Positions 45,700 through 55,680 of a DNA stretch of 64,000 nt are shown piece by piece. Location: NCBI GenBank assembly GCA_933228675.1, contig OW121740.1, positions 131,285,799 to 131,349,798 on the forward strand, given 5' to 3'. The DNA is from Stomorhina lunata. Lineage: Eukaryota > Arthropoda > Insecta > Diptera > Rhiniidae. The position numbers and the translations under genes were made by a program. Under the pieces are notes generated by a model that ran no database searches, was not told the DNA's origin, and worked only from the letters and a program-made list of their open reading frames with translations. Within the stretch, counting starts at the first letter, position 1. The number at the start of each line of letters is the position of its first letter.

Positions 45700-46400
45700 A
45701 AATCGGGGATGAACTAACGACTTATTGCTCAAAGAGAACTTCAGTATACTTTGAGGGCTCATAAGACCTAAGATCACAGAAATATTCGACTATCAGTAGA
45801 ACGAATACGAACGGCTACAACATGAAGATTATAACCAATTTATGAAGTATTGTCCAAAAGGAAAGCTAGTACACTTTGATAGCTCATAAGATCGAAAATC
45901 ATAGAAATATTCGACTGTCGGGAGAACGACAACGCCGAGAGACCGAAGTTGAAACCAATTTACGACACATTGTTCAAAGAGAACATCAGTCTACTTTAAG
46001 GGCTCATGAGACCAAAGATCATAGAAATATTCGACTATCAGGAGAACAACAACTCGTGCGCCTATTGCCGTTCTCAAATCAACTCAGTTTGGTCGTCTGC
46101 CAGTCGACCCAACTTTCACTCAACAAATTATTTTTTAAAAAACTAAAAAACGTTGAGTACCAAAATATGAAAAAAGATTGGTTGAGTGAAAGTTGGGTCG
46201 TTTGGCAGACGACCAAACTGAGTTGAGTTGAAAACGGCAACAGGGACTTCAATATCAGCAGAAACGAAAGACGAAACCAATTTACGACGTATCCGGCAGA
46301 ATCAACCGCAAGCCTTTACTGAAGTAAAGGCTTTAATTCGACTTATTAGACAAAATCAACGTCAGGTTGCAAGAAGAACTGTAGAAAGTAAAGAATAAAC
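45700..46400 (+). pseudogene. Protein-like 120-bp repeats, Helitron-N-terminus-like, split by a MITE
   Basis: 'aaccaattta' phrases at 45833 and 45953, and its variant at 45713, are 120 bp apart, i.e. 40 codons. The plus-strand reading gives RQRRETEVETNLRHIVQREH, QSTLRAHETKDHRNIRLSGE repeated with changes, and after the MITE AETKDETNLRRIRQNQPQAF and LIRQNQRQVARRTVESKE. Charged RAxET/RxxRL repeats of this kind occur in the N-terminal region of some insect Helitron-type proteins; that link is from memory and uncertain. Earlier repeats have stops. No helicase or Rep motifs nearby. Confidence 0.45.
46061..46244. mobile_element. 184-bp palindromic MITE inserted in the 120-bp repeats
   Basis: Ends CCTATTGCCGTT and AACGGCAACAGG are inverted repeats that continue inward: 'caactcagtttggtcgtctg' pairs with 'cagacgaccaaactgagttg', and 'gacccaactttcactcaac' with 'gttgagtgaaagttgggtc'. 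Arms of ~75 bp surround a ~30-bp centre, so it can form a near-perfect hairpin. The target duplication is not clear. Confidence 0.85.
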
Positions 46401-46649
46401 TCTGGAGAGAAGAAATATTGCACAAGATTTTGTTTTCTTGGCATTAGAAGCCCTTTGCGAACGAACCCATTCAGAAATTGAAACTAGGTCTGAATTTAGT
46501 ATATTATTCTGTTTCTGTCTATTTTCCTCAATGTCTATGAGTTTTGGCCTGCAACTCAATGAATACTAAAGACAAATGTATCTATCACCTGCAAATGAGT
46601 CGATAGAAGTTTTACATACATAGAAGATCATTATGGAATATATGAATAA

Positions 46650-46770
46650 ACAATTTCTTATGTGACAAGTAATTAACAGTTGTGACAAAAGTACCTAAAC
46701 ATTTGTGGTATCAGTCCTATAAACACAGAAATTTATATAACGGAGTGCCTACAAAAACAGGCTGTAATGT
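46650..46770 (+). pseudogene. Relic of the Tc1-like transposase
   Basis: 46679-46769 aligns with 39481-39569 of the transposase gene, including identical 'aaacacagaaatttatataa' and near-identical 'gcctacaaaaac'. Similarity continues weakly upstream ('tttcttatgtgacaagtaat' against 'tttctcgtgtggcaagctat'). Stops are present. It marks an older insertion of the same family as the 38.7-kb element. Confidence 0.75.
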
Positions 46771-47437
46771 TAGTGGACCAACTTCTCCTTAAAAGAAATA
46801 GAAGCATCTAAATAAATTCAATGCGTTGTAAAAAGTATAACCAAAATTAATATACCCTTCCAACTAAATATTCTGAAAAAATAGTTTCATACTTTTCCAT
46901 AGATCCGTTTGTGAGGTACTTTTAAGTCGCCTATTATTTAGTATTTGTTTTATATCTACACAAATTTTAATTATTCAAAATGTTACTAATTCGTATCTGA
47001 AGCAACGCCATTATTAACAAATTATTTATACATATATTATGTTATGTATTAAAGTATCCAAGAGGATAAACATTATTAGTCGAGGCCTTAAAAGATGTAG
47101 GACTTTTAAGGCCTACACCTAAGCACTTGAAGTGCCAAATGTGATGAAGTAACTATTAATCTCAGAATGGAAGGAATTCTTACGGAGGACCTATTTGAAG
47201 TATATTTAACTAATAAATTCAAAATATAATTTCGTTCTACAAGGTCTTCGGAATACATGCCCTGAAGTTCTAGCCTTTTAAGTTAAGTACGTACTTATAC
47301 TTGTAAATATATTATTGGTATTTATATAATTATGCTCTTGACTGAGTAATTTTATCCTTCTGTTAAATGTTGAAAATGTAATTAAATGAAAATGTTCTGC
47401 ACACTTTTTTTATGAAGCACTCAAATAAGGTCATATA
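46771..47437. other. AT-rich DNA with a small perfect hairpin
   Basis: No gene. At 47083-47114 a perfect 12-bp stem AGGCCTTAAAAG / CTTTTAAGGCCT encloses an 8-nt loop. Confidence 0.5.
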
Positions 47438-47576
47438 CACTGAGAGAAAAATATCTTAATTAAATACAAATTGTACAAAATTTTTTAGATTTAAATAAAT
47501 TGCCTAGATTTCATTATGATTCATCCTTTTGCATACTAACAATTACAGATGCTATTTCTCTCAGTGTACACAATTT
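47438..47576. mobile_element. 139-bp MITE with TA duplication
   Basis: Perfect 12-bp ends CACTGAGAGAAA (47438-47449) and TTTCTCTCAGTG (47565-47576), flanked by TA on both sides. The AT-rich core has no coding capacity. The TA duplication fits mobilisation by a Tc1/mariner-type transposase. Confidence 0.85.
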
Positions 47577-48141
47577 ATTATTACAATTTTCTTTCGTTTT
47601 AGCCAAAGCCAATTAACATAATTAGTTATGGGAAAAATAGATTAAAATGTACATATAATCAAAATAAAAAAACCAACAGCAAAAGCCAACAAAATAAAAA
47701 AATTATATGTTGAAATGAAAGCAAAAACTGCAAAAATAAATCCTTAAAAAATACTTACTCGTAAAATAAAATAAAAATAAATTAATTAAAATACTCAACT
47801 AATTAAAATCAAATTGGTTTAAATAAGATGTATTAGCCTTTATTTTTTTTTTTTTTGAAAATATGAATTGTTATTTCTATTTTCAAGGGGGCATTATTTT
47901 TACATAATTTATCTACTCCCACGCTGGAAGTGCAGAAAAGGTTTAAAATGGGTAAAAGCGGCCAAACAAGAGTTTTAATTTTACTGGGATAGAAAGAGTA
48001 TGAAATTTGTAACATCTAACATTTGTCACTTTTCAGAAAATCGACCATATTAAGTTTAAATAAGGTTCTAGTTTGAATCCACATTGAGAGCTTATATTGA
48101 ATACCGACTATCAACCAAATAGATAATTTTTAAGGAGAGCC
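47577..48141. other. AT-rich DNA without recognisable features
   Basis: A-rich low-complexity DNA. The minus-strand frame 47833-48015 shows no domain. Confidence 0.5.
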
Positions 48142-48951
48142 AAAAACTGTTTAATATTCATAAATATTTAAATGGAAGTGAATATTTCTTCTAAAAAATA
48201 TTTAATTTAAAGTTCAAAAATAGATTTCATCTCTATGATTTTTACTAAAAGAAATGTAACTATAGAAACATTTTTTTATCGAAAATTTTTCTATAGAAAA
48301 ATTTTTTTATCGAAAATTTTTCTATAGAAAAATTTTTTTATCGAAAATTTTTCTATAGAAAAATTTTCTTATCGAAAATTTTTCTATAGAAAAATTTTTT
48401 TATCGAAAATTTTTCTATAGAAAAATTATTTTATCGAAAATTTTTCTATAGAAAAATTTTTTTATCGAAAATTTTTCTATAGAAAAATTTTTTTATCGAA
48501 AATTTTTCTATAGAAAAATTTTTTTATCGAAAATTTTTCTATAGAAAAATTTTTTTATCGAAAATTTTTCTATAGAAAAATTTTTTTATCGAAAATTTTT
48601 CTATAGAAAAATTTTTTTATCGAAAATTTTTCTATAGAAAAATTTTTTTAACGAAAATTTTTCTATAGAAAAATTTTTTTATCGAAAATTTTTCTATAGA
48701 AAAATTTTTTTATCGAAAATTTTTCTATAGAAAAATTTTTTTATCGAAAATTTTTCTATAGAAAAATTTTTTATCGAAAATTTTTCTATAGAAAAATTTT
48801 TTTATCGAAAATTTTTCTATAGAAATATTTTTTTATCGAATAAAATAATAAAAATCATAGAGAAGAAATTTATTTTTGAACTTTAGATTAAATATTTTTT
48901 AGGAGAAATATTCACTTCTACTTAAATATTTATGAATATTAAAAAGTTTTT
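48142..48951. mobile_element. Foldback unit with minisatellite core: 96-bp inverted repeats around a 31-bp array
   Basis: 48149-48244 and 48849-48944 are inverted repeats, 96 bp each, with about 7 mismatches. Matching pieces include 'atattcataaatatttaaat' with its inverse 'atttatgaatatt', and 'ttcaaaaatagattt' with 'aatttatttttgaa'. They enclose ~19 copies of a 31-bp unit (48255-48842). This is the structure of a foldback or MITE element that carries a minisatellite inside. Confidence 0.85.
48255..48842 (-). repeat. Minisatellite C', sub-array 1 (31-bp unit)
   Basis: Successive TCTATAG motifs are 31 bp apart. The unit is TTTTTCTATAGAAAAA plus 'ttttttatcgaaaa', the inverse of the array C unit with one extra T and a CG in place of TG. 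Highly uniform. Confidence 0.93.
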
Positions 48952-49530
48952 TCTATAGAAATTTTTTTTTATCAAAAATTTTTCTATAGAAAAATTTTTT
49001 TATCGAAAATTTTTCTATAGAAAAATTTTTTTATCGAAAATTTTTCTATAGAAAAATTTTTTTATCGAAAATTTTTCTATAGCAAATTTTTTTATCGAAA
49101 ATTTTTCTATAGAAATATTTTTTTATCGAAAATTTTTCTATAGAAAAATTTTTTTATCGAAAATTTTTCTATAGAACAATTTTTTTTTATTGAAAATTTT
49201 TCTGTTGAAAAATTTTTTTATCGAAAATTTTTCTATAGAAAAATTTTTTTATCGAAAATTTTTCTAAAGAAAAATTTTTTTATCGAACATTTTTCTAAAG
49301 AAAAATTTTTTATCGAAAATTTTTCTATAGAAAAAATTTTTTATCGAAAATTTTTCTATAGAAAAATTTTTTTATCGAAAATTTTTCTATAGAAAAATTT
49401 TTTTATCGAAAATTTTTCTTTTTTTTATCGAAAATTTTTCTTTAGAAAAATTTTTTTATCGAAAATTTTTCTATAAAGAAGTTTTTTGTAAAAAATTTTT
49501 TATTGAAAACTTTCTATAGAAACATTTTTA
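48945..49530 (-). repeat. Minisatellite C', sub-array 2 (31-bp unit)
   Basis: Same unit as sub-array 1, starting right after the right inverted repeat. It becomes less regular after 49170 ('tctgttgaaaa', 'tctaaagaaaa', 'ttctttttttatcg') and fades out by 49620. Confidence 0.9.
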
Positions 49531-49623
49531 ATATAAAATTTTTGTAAGAAACATTGTTTATCGCAGAAAAATTTTCGATAAATAATTTTTCTATTGAAAC
49601 ATTTTTTTATCGAACATTTTTCT

Positions 49624-49736
49624 ATATCCAAATCCCAACTGAATGATTTTAATACATATTTTCACGAGTTTCATTAATGGTCGTGATATTTACGAGAATT
49701 ACAAAAAGTCTGCTTCTTCTGATAGTATGGACTGCC
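49624..49736 (-). repeat. Conserved 110-bp block flanking array C', inverted copy of 29997-30108
   Basis: 'aaatcccaactgaatgattt' and 'attttcacgagtttcatta' are the reverse complement of the block beside array C. The minus-strand copy at 30 kb can be read FQLNDFNTHFHEFY and this copy QLNDFNTYFHEFH in the same frame, but both have stops, so protein origin is unproven. Confidence 0.75.
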
Positions 49737-51039
49737 TTCACCTATTTTTAAGTCAAATTTTTAAAACAAAAAAATCGTACGATAAGCCCTTGATAATTTT
49801 ATAATTAATTTATGAATTATTGTGTAATTCCGCAAAAGTATAGATAAATTCGGCAAAGTTTCTCCTTAACCGATAAAGATATTAATTAAATCAGAATGAA
49901 ACCATGATTTATAAGAAAAACAGGAATGTTGCTTTACACTTTTTAAAAATTATATTATATATTTATATTGTATTCTAAAAGGTGAAATAGGGTTTAAAGT
50001 CTACCTTGGTAGCTTTTTTTCAATCAGGATATCTTTTAAACCAAGTTTCCGAAAAACAAAAGTTATAAACATAAGTTTTGAAGATTTTGTCATTTGAGGG
50101 CAAAAATGCTTGCAAAGTATACGTTGTATTTAAATGTAAATCTTTTTCAAAATCTTATCTAATATTAGTTCAGCAACTCAGGGCGGATTATTCTATACAT
50201 TATTAGATACATATACAAAGGAATGATAAATAATACAGCTGAAACCACTATAATGGACAATGCAAAATTTAAAAAGAAATTATGTTTAAAATTCACAAAG
50301 AAAAATGACAATAGTCATAAAAACAATTAAAAGATTGTGTTTAATTATTAACACATTAAATTTGAATAATATAAAATTTTAAATAAATATTAGCAACAAT
50401 TAAATATAAAAATTCATTTTAAATCACGCCTCTTAAACTAAGCGATTGTGTTAGTATTGAAAATGTCTGTATGTGTATTCATATATAAGTCCGTCTGTCT
50501 TTGAATTTAAAACTAAACAAATTCAAATAAATTAATGTTTATTTTAATCGTTTTTTTTTTCCTGTATCTCTCTGCTATTAGAAATACGTGCCAAAATATT
50601 TTTATGGCATTTTCGAAAAAATAAAATCTATGCTCCGCCTTTTAACAAATACGACTAAATAAATAGATATGAAAAACAGAAACAACTAAATTGTTTAAAT
50701 AAATAGAATTGAAAACATTTGGTATTTTTTTAAAAGTGTATGTCAATGTGTGTGTAAGTGTGTGTGTGACAGTGTATGCATGTAGTAAAAATAATTTAAA
50801 CCAATACTTGTGATTGTTTATTTTTATTTAAATAAAAAAATATCATTTAGTTTTTTTTTAACTATTTAAATTTTTGATGTGTCTATATGGCCAATAATAA
50901 AATTTGTTGCTGTTGGCCATTAGAATCACATACACAAACACAAGTTTAAAAATGAAAATGTCGGCATGTTCAATATAAAATAGAAAAAGGTGTTGGAAAG
51001 ACGGTGGGTGTAAGTGAGACATCGGTTGTTATGAATATT
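49737..51039. other. AT-rich DNA without recognisable features
   Basis: Simple TG/GT runs near 50740-50775. No gene, transposon end or array seen. Confidence 0.5.
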
Positions 51040-54000
51040 AATTTTGAAAAATTTTTTGCATAGCAATTTTTCTTTGAAAAATTTTAAAATTGATAATTTT
51101 TGTAGGAACAATTAAATAACGAAAATTTCTTCTAAAAAATTTTCGATATTAAATTGATTATCGAAAAAATTTTTTATAGAAAATTTTCGATATTGAATTT
51201 TTCATAGAAAAATTTCGATATTAAATTTTTTGTAGACAATTTTCGATATTAAATTTTTTATACAAAATTTTCGATATTAAAATTTTTTATAGAAAATTTT
51301 CGATATTAAATTTTTTTATAGAAAATTTTCGATATCAAATTTTTTATAGAAAATTTTCGATATTAGAATTTTTTATAGAAAATTTTCGATATCAAATTTT
51401 TTATAGAAAATTTTCGTTACTAAAATTTTTTATAGAAAATTTTCGAAATTTTTGATATTAAAACTTTTTATTGAAAATTTTCATTTTTAACTGTTTTATA
51501 GAAAATTTTCGATTTAAAATTTTTTAAAGAATATTTTCGATATTAAATTTTTTATAGAAAATTTTCTATATTAAAGTTTGTTATCAAAATTTTTGATATT
51601 AAAATTTTTGTTTTTAAACTTTTTTAAGTAAATTTTTGAGCTTACAATTTTTTATGGAAAATTTTCGATATTAAATTTTTTATAGAAAAATTTCGGTATT
51701 AAAAGTTTTTATAGAAAATTTTTTATAGATTATTTTCGATATTCAAATTTTTTATAGAAAATTTTCGATATTAAAATTTTTATCGAAATTTTTTGATATT
51801 AACATTTTTTATAGATAATTTACGATATAAAACTTTTTATAGAAAATTTTCGTTATTAAAATTGTTTATGGAAAATTTTCGATAGTAAAATGTTTTACAA
51901 AAAATTTTCGAAATTAAAATTTTCGTTGTAAAAATTTTTATAGAAAATTTTCGATATTAACATTTTTTATAGAAAATTTTCCATTTTAAAATTCTTTAAA
52001 GAAAATTTTTGATCTTAAAATTTTTTATAGAAAATTTTCGATATTAAATTTTTTAGAAAAAATTTTCGTTATTAAACTTAAAAAAAAAAAAAATTCGATA
52101 TTAAATTTTTTAATAGAAAATGTTCGATATTAAAATTTTTATGGAAAAATTTTGATATTCAATTTTTTGTAGAAAATTTTCGACATTAAATTTTTTTAAG
52201 AAAATTTTCGACATTAAATTTTTTTAAGAAAATTTTCGACATTAAATTTTTTATAGAAAATTTTCATTAGTAAAATTTTTTATTGAAAATTTTCGTTACT
52301 CATAAAAAATTTTCTTTACTAAAATTTTTTATAGAAAATTTTCGAAATTGAAATTTTTTATAGAATATTTTCGATATTAAAATTTCTTATAGAAAGTTTT
52401 CGATATTTAAATTTTTTATGGAAAATTTTCGATTTTAAAATTTTTTATAGAAAATTTTCGATGCTAAATTTTTTTTGTAGAAAATTTTTAATACTAAAAT
52501 TTTAGATTTGTATTGGAATTGTAGAAAATTTTCGAAATTAAAATTTGTCATCGAAATTTTTGATATTAAAAATGTTTATGAAAAATTTTCGTTTTAATCT
52601 GTTTTATAGAAAATTTTCGATTTTAAAATTTTTTAAAGAAAAATTTTCGATGTTAAATTTTTTTATAGAAAATTTTCGATATAAAAATTTGTTATCAAAA
52701 TTTTTGATATTAAAATTTTTATGGAAAATTTTTGTTTTTAAACTTCTTTATGTAAATTTTTCAGTTTAAAATTTTTTATAGAAAATGTTCGATATTAAAT
52801 TTTTATACTAAAATTTTTTTTATTAAAATTTTTTTATAGAAAGTTTTCGATATTGAAATTTTTTATGGAAAATTTTCGATTTTAAAATTTTTTATAGAAA
52901 ATTTTCGATGCTAAATTTTTTTTGTAGAAAATTTTTAATACTAAAATTTTAGAATTGTATTGAAATTGTATAAAATTTTCGAAATTAAAATTTGTCATCG
53001 AAATTTTTGATATTAAAAATTTTTATGAAAAATTTTCGTTTTAATCTGTTTTATAGAAAATTTTCGATTTTAAAATTTTTTAAAGAAAATTTTCGATGTT
53101 AAATTTTTTTATAGAAAATTTTCGATATAAAAATTTGTTATCAAAATTTTTGATATTAAAATTTTTATGGAAAATTTTTGTTTTTAAACTTTTTATGTAA
53201 ATTTTTGAGTTTAAAATTTTTTATAGAAAATGTTAGATATTAAATTTTTATACTAAATTTTTTTTATTAAAATTTTTTTATAGAAAATTTTCGATATTAA
53301 AATTTTTTATGGAAAATTTTCGGTTTTAAATTTTTTTTATACAAAATTTTCGATATTAAATTTTTTAGAGAAAGTTTTAGATATTAAAACTTTTAATAGA
53401 AAATTTTCGGTACTGAAATTTTTTATAAAAAAGTTTCGGTATTGAAATTTTTTATACATATTTTCAGTATTAAATTTTTAAAAAAAATTTTCGGTACTAA
53501 AATTTTTTATAGAAAATTTTCGAAACTAAAATTTTAAATAGAAAACTTTCGATTTAAAAATTTTGTTATAGAAAATTTTTGATTTTCAAATTTTTTATAG
53601 AAAATTGTTGATTTTCAAATTTTTTATAGAAAATTTTAGGTATAAAAATTTTTTATAGAAAATTTTTGGTTGACAAATTTTTGATATTAAAATTTTTAAT
53701 AGAAAATTTTTGATATTATCATTTTTTATAGAAAATTGTTGATTCTAACATTTTTTATATAAAATTATTGATATTAAAATTTTTATAGAAAATTTTTGAC
53801 AATTAAATTGTTTATAGAAACTTTTCGTTATAAATTTTTTTTATAGAAATTTTTCGATATTCAATTTTTTTATCAAAAATTTTTATAGAAAACTTTTGGT
53901 GTTAAAATTTTTTATAAAAAATTTTCGATACTAAAATTTTTTATAGAAAATTTTCGGTATCAAAATTTTTCATAGAAAATTTTTAGTATTAAAATTTTTT

Positions 54001-54420
54001 ATAGAAAATTTTCGATATTAAAATTTTTCATACAAAATTTTTGGTATTAAAATTTTGTATAAAAAATTTTCGGTATTAAAATTTTCTATAGGAAATTTTC
54101 GGTATTAAAATTTTTTATAAGAAATATTCGCTATTAAAATTTTTTATTGAAAATTTTCGGTATTAAAATTTTTTATAAATAATTTTCGGTATAAAAAATT
54201 TTTATAGAGAATTTTTGGTATTCGATTTTTTATAGAAAATTTTCGTTAATAAAAATTTTGGAGGAACTTTTCGTTGCTAAAATTTTTTATAGAAAATTTT
54301 AGGTATTAAATTTTTTTATAGAAAATTTTCGGAATTCAATTTTTTTACAGAAAATTTTCGGAATTCAATTTTTTTATAGAAAATTTTGGGTATTACATTT
54401 TTTTGTAAAAGAAATATATT
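51040..54420 (-). repeat. Minisatellite B', degenerate 28-29 bp unit, ~115 copies
   Basis: The unit is 'ttttttatagaaaatttt' plus 'cgatattaaa'; spacing of CGATATT words is 28 or 29 bp. It is the inverse of the array B unit (which has the TATCGAAAATTTTCTATA variant near 7760-7850). Copies are much more diverged than in A, C or D', implying an older array with little recent homogenisation. Confidence 0.9.
52395..53288. repeat. 447-bp higher-order duplication within array B'
   Basis: 'atgctaaattttttttgtag' starts at 52461 and again at 52908, followed by the same ordered variants ('gtcatcgaaatttttga', 'cgttttaatctgttttatag', 'atttgttatcaaaattt', 'tttttgtttttaaact'). A third, older relative without the first variant lies at about 51430-51660. 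Confidence 0.85.
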
Positions 54421-55680
54421 GTTGTAACCTAATTTTTGGACATGATTTTCAACCCAATTAAAAATGTAGTTTTGCTTAAGTATTAGTTAAGTGTTTTTCT
54501 ACATATTTATTGAATTTTAAAAATATTTGTTTAAAAAAATCGATTCATTTCTATTGAAAATATTTATGTGTGTGCTTTGGATTGAAATATTGACATATGT
54601 GATGTTTAGGCCACAATTTCCTTTTTTCTTCCTAATTTTTTTTTGGCGTTATGTTTATGCATAAATATTCACATTTAATGGCATTTCATTTAAATATTTA
54701 TAATAAAATTTTATAATTTGTCGAAATTTAGAAAAAAAAACAATTAAATTTAGTTGAAAAATTTATCAAGCGTAAAAGTTGAAATTTTTATAACTTGAGG
54801 CTAAAATTTTTTAAATAGTTTTCTTTTCTCATTTTTATTAGGAAAATAAAATATTATGATAAGCTTTTAAATTTCTTTTTTCTATTAAACAAATGTTTTT
54901 AATTATTTAGATGCCTTGAAACGAAAAGCACGAATATTATTTTATGATTTATGTTGAATTTTTTTTGTTGCTTTAATAAAAATATAAATAAAAACCCCTT
55001 ATCAATTGCGGTGAAATATTTGTATGGGAAAAATATGCCTTGAAACAAGTTTATTATTAAAAATGCATTTAACAAATTGCAGTTGATTTAAGTTGGGGTT
55101 TTTTTTTTGCTTTTCGCATATTTATTTTATTTTTGGTTTTTCATTTTTCATTATACAGTTTTAATAGTCAGTTAATGCATATTGTATATTTAAGCTCAAA
55201 CGGGAATAAATTGGGTTGATAAGCCTTAAAAGTTCTTATATTTTCACTCTACCGCGTCTATTTTGAGAATTCATGCCAGGGGAATGATGAAAAACTGTAA
55301 AAACTTCGTTTATATATGTATATATCTTGTATATCGCTACAAATTTTAGGATAAAATCCAAAAACGTTTGTTTTTTAATAAGCCTCTTTAAGGTTTCCCA
55401 AAGAAAGGCCCTTATCCCTTTCCTTTTACCGCATGGACAACGCAATCGTACCCATAGTTGTAGCAGTAATTATAAATGAAAATAAATTTAATTTTAATTA
55501 AGTTGTGGTTTTTCCCTCGTAAACACTGTTTTCGTCCATGGGCGATCATTTGTGCATTTGAACATATTTTGCATAATTTTATTTAATGTATGAATTTAAT
55601 TATTCATAAATGTTGATTTTGAAAATTATCGACTGTACACAATTGGTCATTTCAGGGAAGTAAAGATTGAAAACGAAATA
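54421..55680. other. AT-rich DNA between arrays B' and D
   Basis: No gene. An inverted copy of the TCATTCCCCTG motif lies at 55277-55287 ('caggggaatga'). The minus-strand frame 55236-55445 has no recognisable domain. Confidence 0.5.

Noticed and set aside
48255..49530. Regular repeats suggesting a CRISPR array
   Set aside because: There are no unique spacers; the whole 31-bp unit repeats, no cas-like gene is present, and the sequence is eukaryotic.
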